Shown: in pieces, positions 23,861-31,722 of the stretch
Position numbering within the stretch: position 1 is the stretch's first letter
Layout of the letters: the number at the start of each line of letters is the position of its first letter
Assembly: GCA_903830985.1 (NCBI GenBank)
Contig: CAIKVZ010000171.1
Location: forward strand, 1 to 57,802
Direction of reading: 5' to 3'
Origin: an uncultured beta proteobacterium
GTDB lineage: Bacteria > Pseudomonadota > Gammaproteobacteria > Burkholderiales > Burkholderiaceae_C
Length of the DNA: 57,802 nt
Position numbers and translations under genes: made by a program
The notes under the pieces: model-generated
Told to the model about the DNA's origin: nothing
Databases searched by the model: none
Seen by the model: the letters and a program-made list of their open reading frames with translations, nothing else

Positions 23861-24690
23861 CAGGCCTCCTGCCGCGGCTGCTTGTAGCGCGCGTAGCCCC
23901 ACAGGTATTGCTGCGGGCATTCGCGGATCAGTCGCTCCATTTCCTGGTTGACCTGCAGCACGGCGGCCTCCAGTTGCGCCGACAGTGGCTCGGCCAGTTC
24001 GCGAAAGTGCATGACGTAGCCCCGCCCCCGGGAAAGCCGCTCGCCCCAGGCGAGCAGCACCGTGGCGCCGGTCTGCTGGGCCAGGCGCGCGCTCAGCGTC
24101 ATGGTGTAGGCGTCGTGACCAAAAAAAGGCGCCCACTGGCCCATCCCAAAGGGCGGCACCTGATCGGGCAGCAGGCCCACCGCCTGCCCCTGGCGCAGGG
24201 CCTTGATCATCAGGCGCACACCCGTCAGATTCGTCGGCACGGCCTGCAGTCCGGGGCGCCGGCGCGCGACTGTCACCAGTTCGGTCAACCAGGCCTTACG
24301 GGCCGGGCGGTACAACACGGTCAGAGGCCCGTGGCGCTCGCTGTAGCGTTGTGCCACGGCCTGCGCGGTGATTTCGAAACAACCCATGTGCGGCGTCAAA
24401 AAGACAATGCCCTGGGCGCTGCTGTTTGCTCGATCCACTGCCTGGGTGTCGGGCCAAAGCACCGGAACCGGCGCGCCAAACCACAATCGCGGCAATTCGG
24501 CCGTCATGCGCCCGGCTTGCCCCACGGCGCCCCGCACCTGGGAAAAGCGGTAACCCGCCCGTGCAATGTTGGCCAGAAAGCGCTGACGGTAGGGCCGCGA
24601 AACGATAAACACCAACCAGCCCAAGGCCCAGCCAAGGGCGTGCAGCAGCCACAGAGGCAGCCGGGAAAAAAGCTTGAAAATTGAAACCAT
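23860..24690 (-). CDS. LpxL/HtrB-family acyltransferase (first of a pair)
   Basis: The 276-residue product is a paralogue of the following gene. It starts MVSIFKLFSRLPLWLLHALGWALGWLVF with an N-terminal membrane segment. It carries the HX4E variant of the catalytic motif (TPHMGCFEITAQ), LLPDQVPPFGMGQWAPFFG for the conserved DQ region, and PQQYLWGYARYKQPR at the end. The pair is divergent from metK, as in other betaproteobacteria. It probably acts at the inner-membrane cytoplasmic face on lipid A; substrate is inferred from family only. Confidence 0.88.
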   Translation of the reverse strand: MVSIFKLFSRLPLWLLHALGWALGWLVFIVSRPYRQRFLANIARAGYRFSQVRGAVGQAGRMTAELPRLWFGAPVPVLWPDTQAVDRANSSAQGIVFLTPHMGCFEITAQAVAQRYSERHGPLTVLYRPARKAWLTELVTVARRRPGLQAVPTNLTGVRLMIKALRQGQAVGLLPDQVPPFGMGQWAPFFGHDAYTMTLSARLAQQTGATVLLAWGERLSRGRGYVMHFRELAEPLSAQLEAAVLQVNQEMERLIRECPQQYLWGYARYKQPRQEA

Positions 24691-24916
24691 GCTGGGTCAA
24701 GTCTAGTGCACCCGCCCGAGCGGGACGCGCCGCCCGGCCCTGCCGCGCGGGAGGGGAATGCGCACGAGGTTAAAATTGACTGTCGCTGAGTTAACTTGAG
24801 CAACTTGCAGGGCGACACGGACCGGAACACGGACCACTAAAAAATTCTGCTAAAGCGTTCGCCCAGGCTCCAAAGAGCGGTCGGCAGCGCCCCACCGTCA
24901 AACTTCAGGAGCCCCC
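24691..24916 (+). promoter_or_regulatory. metK leader and divergent promoter region
   Basis: This 226-bp non-coding gap separates the acyltransferase pair from metK. It contains TTGACT at 24776-24781 as a possible -35, a 9-bp direct repeat ACACGGACC at 24815-24823 and 24827-24835, and the metK ribosome site AGGAG at 24907-24911. No known SAM-sensing riboswitch core was recognised by eye. Confidence 0.35.
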
Positions 24917-26098
24917 ATGGCGAACGATTTTCTCTTCACTTCCGAGTCCGTCTCCGAAGGTCACCCCGACAAGGTGGCCGACCAGATCTCGGATGCCATT
25001 CTTGACGCCATCTTCAAGCAGGATCCCCTCAGCCGTGTCGCTGCTGAAACCTTGTGCAACACCGGCCTGGTTCTGCTCGCGGGTGAAATCACCACCAACG
25101 CGCATGTCGACTACATCCAGGTGGCGCGCGACACGCTCAAACGCATCGGTTACGACAACAGCGACTACGGCATCGACTACAAGGGCTGCGCCGTACTGGT
25201 GGCCTATGACAAGCAGAGCAACGACATCGCACAGGGCGTGGACCATGCCAGCGACGACCACCTGAACACCGGTGCCGGCGACCAGGGTCTGATGTTCGGT
25301 TACGCATGCGACGAAACCCCCGAACTCATGCCGGCGCCCATCTACTACGCGCACCGACTGGTGGAGCGCCAGGCGCAACTGCGCAAGGACGGGCGCCTGC
25401 CTTTCCTGCGTCCCGACGCCAAGAGCCAGGTGACGATGCGTTATGTCGACGGCAAGCCGCACAGCATCGACACCGTCGTGCTGTCGAGCCAGCATTCGCC
25501 CGAGATGAGCCTGGGTCACAAGATGACCGAAGCTTTCTACGAAGCCGTGCGTGAGGAAATCATCAAGCCCGTGCTGCCCAAGGAATGGCTCACCGCCGAT
25601 ACCAAGTACCTGATCAACCCCACCGGGCGCTTCGTCATCGGCGGTCCCCAGGGCGACTGCGGCCTGACCGGACGCAAGATCATCGTCGACACCTACGGCG
25701 GCGCTTGCCCGCACGGCGGCGGCGCGTTCAGTGGCAAGGACCCGAGCAAGGTCGACCGCTCGGCCGCCTATGCCGCGCGTTACGTCGCCAAGAATATCGT
25801 GGCCGCCGGTCTGGCCAAGCAATGCCAGATCCAGGTGGCCTACGCAATCGGCGTGGCCCGCCCCATGAACGTCACGGTCTACACGGAAGGCACGGGCGTG
25901 ATCCCGGACGACCAACTTGCCGCCCTGGTGAACCTGCACTTCGACCTGCGCCCCAAGGGCATCGTGCAGATGCTCGACCTGCTGCGTCCGATCTACGAAA
26001 AGACCGCCGCCTACGGCCACTTCGGCCGCGAAGAACCCGAGTTCACCTGGGAGCGGACAGACAAGGCGGCTGCGCTGCGTGCAGCGGCGGGCCTGTAG
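24917..26098 (+). CDS. metK: S-adenosylmethionine synthetase
   Basis: MetK makes S-adenosylmethionine from methionine and ATP; it works as a cytoplasmic tetramer. The 393-residue protein shows [13 protein letters not shown] near the N-terminus, the family signature [33 protein letters not shown], and [19 protein letters not shown] with the P-loop-like phosphate site. The C-terminus is [12 protein letters not shown]. The last nine codons including the stop are contained in the first unit of a 126-bp tandem repeat that runs downstream; the gene ends in TAG while repeat copies carry TAA at the same place. Confidence 0.98.
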   Translation: MANDFLFTSESVSEGHPDKVADQISDAILDAIFKQDPLSRVAAETLCNTGLVLLAGEITTNAHVDYIQVARDTLKRIGYDNSDYGIDYKGCAVLVAYDKQSNDIAQGVDHASDDHLNTGAGDQGLMFGYACDETPELMPAPIYYAHRLVERQAQLRKDGRLPFLRPDAKSQVTMRYVDGKPHSIDTVVLSSQHSPEMSLGHKMTEAFYEAVREEIIKPVLPKEWLTADTKYLINPTGRFVIGGPQGDCGLTGRKIIVDTYGGACPHGGGAFSGKDPSKVDRSAAYAARYVAKNIVAAGLAKQCQIQVAYAIGVARPMNVTVYTEGTGVIPDDQLAALVNLHFDLRPKGIVQMLDLLRPIYEKTAAYGHFGREEPEFTWERTDKAAALRAAAGL

Positions 26099-26393
26099 GG
26101 ACCGCAACCGCGCAGCGGTTCAGCCGACTTGCGGCGAAGGCTAACTTGGCGTAGCCAAGTTAAGGCCCATCGGGCCGGCCGTAGCCACAAAGCACAAGCG
26201 CTGCGTGCAGCGGCGGGCCTGTAAGGACCGCAACCGCGCAGCGGTTCAGCCGACTTGCGGCGCAGGCTAACTTGGCGCAGCCAAGTTAAGGCCCATCGGG
26301 CCGGCCGTAGCCACAAAGCACATGCGCTGCGTGCAGCGGCGGGCCTGTAAGGCACGCAGTCGCGCAGCGGTTCAGCGGCTTTGCGCTCATGCC
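26072..26393. repeat. 126-bp tandem repeat, about 2.5 copies, starting inside metK
   Basis: Copy 1 is 26072-26197, copy 2 is 26198-26323 (four differences in 126 bases), and a more diverged partial copy 3 runs from 26324 to about 26393, touching the pyrC' stop. Each full copy begins with the last 27 bases of metK. Each also has a perfect hairpin TAACTTGGC-N3-GCCAAGTTA (loop GTA in copy 1, GCA in copy 2) followed by GGCCCATCGGGCC. It fills the whole convergent metK/pyrC' gap, and the hairpins may serve as transcription barriers. Confidence 0.92.
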
Positions 26394-27679
26394 TCGAACG
26401 CGACCTGTCCGCCCACCAAAGTGCAGCGCACCCGACCCGGCAATTCATAGCCGGAAAACGGCGTGTGCTTGCCCTGGCTGCGCAGCGCTTGCGGCTGCAC
26501 CGTCCAGGCGTCGTCAGGATCGAACAGGCACAGGTCGGCCATGCCGCCCACGCCCAGCCGACCGATGCTGGACTGCAGGGTGTTCAAGGCGCCGCCCAGC
26601 ACGCTGGCAGGCGCGCTGGTGATCACCGCCAAGGCGCGCTGCAGGCTTACCCCGTCGTCACGACTCCACTTCAACGCCAGGCTCAGCAGCAACTCCATGC
26701 CAGTGGCGCCGGGTTCGGCTTCGGCAAAGGGCAGCATCTTGGCGTCCTCGGCCACCGGCGTGTGGCCGGACACCAAAGCGTCGATGGTGCCGTCGGCCAG
26801 GGCCGCGCGCAGCGCATCGCGGTCGCGCTGTGTGCGCAGCGGCGGGCTCAACCGGGCCCGGCTGTCGAAGTAGCCGATGTCCAGTTCCGTCAGGTGCAGC
26901 GAATTGATGCTCACGTCGCAGCTCAAAGCCAGTCCGTCAAGTTTCGCCTGGCGCACCAGTTCCACGCCGGCGGCGCTGCTCAGACGGCACAGGTGCACGC
27001 GCGCGCCCGTGCCGCGCATGAGTTCGAAGATCACATGCAGGGCAATGGTTTCGGCCGCCACCGGCACGCCGCTCAAGCCCATGCGCGTGGCCAGTGCGCC
27101 GCTCGCCGCCACACCCTGGCCCAGGTGCAGTTCCTGAGGCCGCAGCCAGACGCTGTAGCCAAAGGTGCTGGCGTATTGCAGCGCGCGCTGCAGCACCTGG
27201 GTGTTGCCCAGCGCCACATCGGCCTGGCTGAAACCGACGCAGCCGGCTTCGCTCAGTGCAACCATTTCGGTCAGCACTTCACCCTGCAGGCCGCGGGTCA
27301 GCGCACCCAGTGGGAAAACCCGCGCGCGGTGCAGGCGCTCGGCGCGAAATTTCAGCATCTCCACCAGGCCTGGCTCGTCCAGCACCGGATCGGTGTCGGG
27401 CGGACAGACGACGCTGCTGATGCCCCCGGCCACGGCCGCAGCCATCTCGCTGTCCAGCATGCCCTCGTGTTCGTGTCCCGGCTCACCCAGGCGCACCGCC
27501 AGATCCACCAGCCCCGGCAGTAGCAGACAGCCCTCGCCGGGGATCACCTTGTTCGGCACAAAATCCCGGGCGATATCCCCGATCGCGAGAATGCGTCCGG
27601 CGGCCACCGCCACGTCGGCCACCGCGTCAAAACCGCTTGCGGGATCGATCACCCGCGCGCCACGTACCAGTATCTTCAT
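26387..27679 (-). CDS. pyrC': Dihydroorotase-like protein PyrC' (probably non-catalytic ATCase partner)
   Basis: The 430-residue amidohydrolase homologue follows pyrB with a four-base overlap. The active-site motif HxH after LPGLVD is replaced by [15 protein letters not shown]. The downstream metal/Asp motif usually read as TDHAP is SGHTP. The catalytic zinc ligands are therefore missing. In Pseudomonas and relatives such a pseudo-dihydroorotase (PyrC', also called PyrX) is a structural partner of aspartate transcarbamoylase, so the same is inferred here, and a separate active dihydroorotase should exist elsewhere. Its stop abuts the metK-derived tandem repeat. Confidence 0.88.
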   Translation of the reverse strand: MKILVRGARVIDPASGFDAVADVAVAAGRILAIGDIARDFVPNKVIPGEGCLLLPGLVDLAVRLGEPGHEHEGMLDSEMAAAVAGGISSVVCPPDTDPVLDEPGLVEMLKFRAERLHRARVFPLGALTRGLQGEVLTEMVALSEAGCVGFSQADVALGNTQVLQRALQYASTFGYSVWLRPQELHLGQGVAASGALATRMGLSGVPVAAETIALHVIFELMRGTGARVHLCRLSSAAGVELVRQAKLDGLALSCDVSINSLHLTELDIGYFDSRARLSPPLRTQRDRDALRAALADGTIDALVSGHTPVAEDAKMLPFAEAEPGATGMELLLSLALKWSRDDGVSLQRALAVITSAPASVLGGALNTLQSSIGRLGVGGMADLCLFDPDDAWTVQPQALRSQGKHTPFSGYELPGRVRCTLVGGQVAFEA

Positions 27680-28638
27680 GCTTCATTCCCCGCGACGATG
27701 CCCATCACTGCCATGCGTACTGCAATGCCAAAGGTGACCTGAGGCAGGATCACGCTCTGACCACCGTCGACCACGGCCGAATCGATTTCCACCCCGCGAT
27801 TGATGGGTCCGGGGTGCATCACGATCGCGTCCGGTTTGGCCCAGGCCAGCTTCTCCGGCGTAAGGCCGAAGCTCTGGAAGAACTCCTGCGACGAGGGCAG
27901 CAAGGCGCCGCTCATGCGCTCGTTTTGCAGGCGCAGCATGATCACCACGTCGGCGCCCTTGATGCCCTCCTCCAGCGTGTGGCAGACACGCACGCCCATC
28001 GGCGCCAAGTCCGTCGGCACCAGGGTTTTCGGTCCGACCACGCGCACCTCGGGGCAACCCAGCGTGGTCAACGCATGGATGTCCGAGCGCGCCACGCGCG
28101 AGTGCAGCACGTCGCCCACGATGGCCACCGTGAGGTTGCTGAAATCTTTCTTGTAATGCCGGATGGTGTACATGTCGAGCAAGCCCTGCGTCGGGTGCGC
28201 GTGGCGCCCGTCGCCGGCGTTGATGACGTGCACATGCGGTGCCACATGCTGGGCGATCAGGTAGGGCGCACCGGACTCGCTGTGGCGCACGACGAAGATG
28301 TCGGCCGCCATGGCGCTCAGGTTGGCAATGGTGTCGAGCAGCGACTCGCCCTTGGCAGCGGAAGAGCGCGAGATGTCCAGGTTGATGACGTCGGCGCTCA
28401 GCCGCGTGGCGGCAATCTCGAAGGTGGTGCGGGTACGCGTGGAGTTCTCGAAGAACAGGTTGAAGACGCTTTTGCCGCGCAGCAACGGCACCTTCTTGAC
28501 CTCGCGGTCGCTCACGCTCACAAAATTGGCGGCGGTGTCCAGGATCTGCGTCAGCAGGGCTTTGGACAGGCCTTCGGTGGACAGCAGGTGCACCAGCTCA
28601 CCATGCTTGTTCAACTGGGGGTTGCGAACTCTCAGCAT
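27676..28638 (-). CDS. pyrB: Aspartate carbamoyltransferase catalytic subunit
   Basis: PyrB condenses carbamoyl phosphate with aspartate, the first committed step of pyrimidine synthesis. The 320-residue protein has the carbamoyl-phosphate loop STRTRT (66-71) in [25 protein letters not shown], and [14 protein letters not shown] near the C-terminus. It overlaps pyrR by seven bases and pyrC' by four, so the three are one transcription and translation unit. In this class the enzyme usually assembles as a PyrB6-PyrC'6 complex. Confidence 0.97.
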   Translation of the reverse strand: MLRVRNPQLNKHGELVHLLSTEGLSKALLTQILDTAANFVSVSDREVKKVPLLRGKSVFNLFFENSTRTRTTFEIAATRLSADVINLDISRSSAAKGESLLDTIANLSAMAADIFVVRHSESGAPYLIAQHVAPHVHVINAGDGRHAHPTQGLLDMYTIRHYKKDFSNLTVAIVGDVLHSRVARSDIHALTTLGCPEVRVVGPKTLVPTDLAPMGVRVCHTLEEGIKGADVVIMLRLQNERMSGALLPSSQEFFQSFGLTPEKLAWAKPDAIVMHPGPINRGVEIDSAVVDGGQSVILPQVTFGIAVRMAVMGIVAGNEA

Positions 28639-29138
28639 GATTTGCGCTCCTTCACCTGAAAACTGAAGTCCCCGGCATCGGAGCGCGCCAGTGACAGGGA
28701 CTGGTGTGCCGGCAGTGCCACGCGCGCCGCCGCAAAGTCGGCCTGTATCGGCAGTTCGCGCCCGCCCCGGTCCACCAGCACCGCCAGTTGCACCCGCGCC
28801 GGGCGGCCATAGTCGAACAACTCGTTGATGACGGCGCGCAGTGTGCGCCCGGTGAAAAGCACGTCGTCCAGAATCAGAATGTCGGCGCCGTTCACGTCAA
28901 ACGGCAGCACCGTCTGCCCACCGGCGGCCAGTCCACGACTGGCGAAATCGTCGCGGTGCATGACCGAGGAAATCACCCCCGGCGCGCCGTCCAGTTGCAT
29001 GTCGGCGTGCAGGCGCTGCGCCAGCCAGGCGCCGCCCGAGGTGATGCCCACGAGGCGGGTCTGCACCGTGCAAATCTGGCGCACGCCGCGCAGCAGCTCG
29101 CGGTACAAGGCCTCGGCGTCGAGTGTCAATGAAGTCAT
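28632..29138 (-). CDS. pyrR: PyrR: uracil phosphoribosyltransferase-type pyrimidine regulator
   Basis: The 168-residue phosphoribosyltransferase has the PRPP loop [14 protein letters not shown] and the PyrR-type [13 protein letters not shown] and [15 protein letters not shown] stretches. In Bacillus PyrR controls pyr attenuation and has weak UPRTase activity. Its regulatory role in betaproteobacteria is less clear, and no attenuator is evident in the 32 bases upstream. It is the first pyr gene after ruvX on the same strand and overlaps pyrB. Confidence 0.93.
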   Translation of the reverse strand: MTSLTLDAEALYRELLRGVRQICTVQTRLVGITSGGAWLAQRLHADMQLDGAPGVISSVMHRDDFASRGLAAGGQTVLPFDVNGADILILDDVLFTGRTLRAVINELFDYGRPARVQLAVLVDRGGRELPIQADFAAARVALPAHQSLSLARSDAGDFSFQVKERKSC

Positions 29139-29170
29139 GAAGGTCCTTTTCTAGTCGGTTGCGGCCAGCA

Positions 29171-29614
29171 CTAAGGCGCTGTCCCGCAAGGTTTCAGGTT
29201 TCTCAGGAATTGCTCGAGGATGATGCAGGCCGATGCCGCGTCGGCGTCTTTTGCACCCGACTCCAGCGCTTCGGTGGTGCTGTAGCGTTCGTCCACCTCA
29301 AACACCGGCAAGCCGAAACGGCCTCGCAACTGGCGCGCAAAGCGCTGCGCGCGCGCGGTGTTGTCGTGGCTCGCGCCATCGGGGTGAAAGGGCACACCGA
29401 CCACCAGCGCGTCGGGTTGCCACTCCTTGATGCGGGCCTGCACCAGGGCAAAGCGGGCGTCGCCCTCGGCCTTGAGGGTGGGCTGCGGCGTGGCGCTGCC
29501 GGTGAGCCGATTGCCCACCGCGACACCGGTGCGCTTGAGACCGAAATCGAATGCCAGAAAAGATTGCAGCTCGGCCGGGACGCTGTGCGCCATGGGAACG
29601 AGCGCTGCCGTCAT
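29171..29614 (-). CDS. ruvX: Holliday-junction resolvase-like / pre-16S rRNA nuclease YqgF (RuvX)
   Basis: YqgF has an RNase H-like fold and is implicated in 16S rRNA 5'-end maturation and in processing of recombination intermediates. The 147-residue protein shows the first catalytic Asp in FLAFDFGLKRTGVAVG, then VVGVPFHPDGASHDNTARAQ, then VFEVDERYSTTEAL and a final Asp in AKDADAASACIILEQFL. The ATG at 29614 overlaps the yqgE stop (ATGA), which supports this start over the internal MAHSVPAE. Confidence 0.93.
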   Translation of the reverse strand: MTAALVPMAHSVPAELQSFLAFDFGLKRTGVAVGNRLTGSATPQPTLKAEGDARFALVQARIKEWQPDALVVGVPFHPDGASHDNTARAQRFARQLRGRFGLPVFEVDERYSTTEALESGAKDADAASACIILEQFLRNLKPCGTAP

Positions 29615-30210
29615 GCGTGTCCTGCCACCGAGGACAGCATGCAGGCGTGCACGCCCAGCAGGCTCAGCGCGCGGTCATAGCGCTGCGCGACCGGTGTGTC
29701 GAAAATCACCGACGCGTCGGCGTTCACGGTAAGCCAACTGTTTTCCGCCAACTCGGACTCCAACTGGCCCCGACCCCAGGCCGAGTAACCCAGCGAGACC
29801 AGCACCCTGCGCGGCCCGGCGCCGCCCGACATGGCCTCGAGCACATCGCGCGAGGTCGTCATTTCCAAGCCACCCGGAATCGCCAGTGTGGACAAGTAGC
29901 CGGGCTCGGCCCCAGCCGCGTCGCCGCGGGAAAACGCCTCGTGCAGTACAAAACCGCGCTCGGTCTGCACCGGCCCCCCCTGGAACACCGGCGTGTCCGT
30001 CAGGTCCAGACGCCCCAAGGGCAGTTCCACCTTGTCGAACAGGCTTTGCAGATTGATGTCGCTGGGCTTGTTGATGACCAGGCCGAGCGCGCCGCGCTCG
30101 CTGTGCTCGCACAGGTAGACGACGCTGCGGGCGAATATCTCATCCTCCAGACCGGGCATGGCGATCAGGAAGTGATGCGTCAGGTTGATGGAGGCAGAAT
30201 CGGCTGACAT
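29611..30210 (-). CDS. yqgE: UPF0301/DUF179 protein YqgE
   Basis: The 199-residue cytoplasmic protein has conserved family stretches: LTHHFLIAMPGLEDEIFARSVVYLCEH, GALGLVINKPSDI, VFQGGPVQTERGFVLHE and VSLGYSAWGRGQLESELAENSWL. The molecular function is unknown. It heads the yqgE-ruvX-pyrR-pyrB-pyrC' run, an order shared with Pseudomonas and many betaproteobacteria. Its start is only 15 bases from the divergent photolyase start. Confidence 0.93.
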   Translation of the reverse strand: MSADSASINLTHHFLIAMPGLEDEIFARSVVYLCEHSERGALGLVINKPSDINLQSLFDKVELPLGRLDLTDTPVFQGGPVQTERGFVLHEAFSRGDAAGAEPGYLSTLAIPGGLEMTTSRDVLEAMSGGAGPRRVLVSLGYSAWGRGQLESELAENSWLTVNADASVIFDTPVAQRYDRALSLLGVHACMLSSVAGHA

Positions 30211-30225
30211 GGGGGAATTTTAACG

Positions 30226-31722
30226 GTGAACAATGAAGCGACTTACACCACAGGCCTGATGTGGTTCCGGCGCGACCTGCGCCTGGCCGACAATGCCGCG
30301 CTGGCCCAGGCCCTGGCGCGCTGCGAACGGCTGCATTGCCTGTTTGTCTTTGACCGCGAGATTCTGGACCCACTGCCGCGCGCCGACCGGCGGGTCGAAT
30401 TCATCCTGGCATCGCTGCAGGCGCTGGACCAGGACCTGCGCGCCGGTTCGGGCGTCGCTGGCGCGGGCCTCATCGTCTGCCATGCGCTGGCCGCGGATGC
30501 CGTGGAAGAGACTGTGAAGTCGCTGGGTGTGCAAGCGGTTTTTGCCAACCACGACGACGAGCCGCTGGCGCTGGCACGCGATGCCGATGTGCAGGCGCGC
30601 CTCAGGCGGCAGGGCGTGGCCTGGCACAGCTGCAAGGACCATGTGGTGTTCGAGCGCCGCGAGTTGCTCACAGCGACGGGTCAGCCCTACCGCGTCTTTA
30701 CGCCCTACAAGAACGCTTGGCTGAAGCGGGTCACGGCGCAACACCTGAAACCCTTTGCCAGCGAAGCGTGCACAGCCCGGCTCGCGCCCCGCCCCCCCAA
30801 CCGGCAGACTCTGCCCAGCCTGCAACAGCTGGGCTTTTTGCCCAGCAATCTGACGCAACTGAAAGTGACCCCCGGCAGCGCCGGCGCCCAAGCGTTGCTG
30901 GCGGACTTCCTGACGCGCATCGAGCACTATCAAGAGACGCGGGACTTCCCGGCGCTCAAGGGTCCGAGCTACCTGAGCGTGCACCTGCGCTTTGGCACAA
31001 TTTCGATTCGCGCGCTGGCGCGGGCCGCGCACCCGCTCGCCAAATCTGGCAACGAAGGCGCCAGCGTCTGGCTGAGCGAGCTGATCTGGCGCGATTTCTA
31101 CGCGCAGATCCTGAGCAATTTCCCGCACGTGGTGCAGGGCGCCTTCAAGCCGGAATACGACCGCATCGAATGGGAGGAAGGGGAACGGGCGCAGACGCGC
31201 TTTGCCGCCTGGTGCCAGGCCCGCACCGGCTATCCGCTGGTGGACGCCGCCATGGTGCAGCTGAACCGGACCGGCTATATGCACAACCGGCTGCGCATGG
31301 TGGTGGCGAGTTTTTTGGTGAAAGACCTGGGGCTGGACTGGCGCTGGGGCGAGCGCTACTTTGCCGAACAACTCATCGATTTCGACCTGTCGGCGAACAA
31401 CGGCGGCTGGCAATGGGCCAGTTCCAGCGGTTGCGACGCCCAGCCCTACTTTCGTATCTTCAATCCGACCAGCCAGAGCGAAAAATTCGACGCTCAAGGC
31501 AAGTTCATACGGCGCTACCTGCCCCAGTTGGCCGAACTGCCGAACAAGCTGCTGCACGCGCCCTGGAAGGCCACGCCCATGCAACTGACCATGGCCGGTG
31601 TGGAACTGGGGAAAAATTACCCGCGCCCCATCGTCGAGCACGACGCGGCGCGGGCGCGTACCCTGCTGCGCTATGGCGCTATTCGGTCAGCGCCAGCTCA
31701 CAGTAGTGACGCACCAGATTGA
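30226..31722 (+). CDS. phrB: Deoxyribodipyrimidine photolyase (class I CPD)
   Basis: This enzyme repairs UV-induced pyrimidine dimers using light, FAD and an antenna chromophore. The 498-residue protein has the N-terminal Rossmann antenna domain (LMWFRRDLRLADNAAL). The C-terminal FAD domain contains SVWLSELIWRDFYAQIL, RTGYPLVDAAMVQLNRTGYMHNRLRM, GWQWASSSGCDAQPYFRIFNP and SQSEKFDAQGKFIRRYLPQL. The start is taken as a GTG at 30226; a start at the later ATG (MWFRRDLR) is possible. The last 44 bases overlap the 3' end of the convergent chpA gene. Confidence 0.94.
   Translation: MNNEATYTTGLMWFRRDLRLADNAALAQALARCERLHCLFVFDREILDPLPRADRRVEFILASLQALDQDLRAGSGVAGAGLIVCHALAADAVEETVKSLGVQAVFANHDDEPLALARDADVQARLRRQGVAWHSCKDHVVFERRELLTATGQPYRVFTPYKNAWLKRVTAQHLKPFASEACTARLAPRPPNRQTLPSLQQLGFLPSNLTQLKVTPGSAGAQALLADFLTRIEHYQETRDFPALKGPSYLSVHLRFGTISIRALARAAHPLAKSGNEGASVWLSELIWRDFYAQILSNFPHVVQGAFKPEYDRIEWEEGERAQTRFAAWCQARTGYPLVDAAMVQLNRTGYMHNRLRMVVASFLVKDLGLDWRWGERYFAEQLIDFDLSANNGGWQWASSSGCDAQPYFRIFNPTSQSEKFDAQGKFIRRYLPQLAELPNKLLHAPWKATPMQLTMAGVELGKNYPRPIVEHDAARARTLLRYGAIRSAPAHSSDAPD

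Noticed and set aside
24691-24916. Known SAM or SAH riboswitch upstream of metK
   Set aside because: No recognisable conserved core could be read by eye; left as an unassigned leader.
26072-26393. CRISPR-like array
   Set aside because: Units are contiguous 126-bp repeats with no spacers and no cas genes nearby.
26011-26448. Minus-strand open frame of 145 codons with two near-identical 42-residue repeats across the metK/pyrC' gap
   Set aside because: It is the antisense translation of the 126-bp DNA repeat plus metK; 126 is a multiple of three, which keeps the frame open. It has no ribosome site or family similarity.
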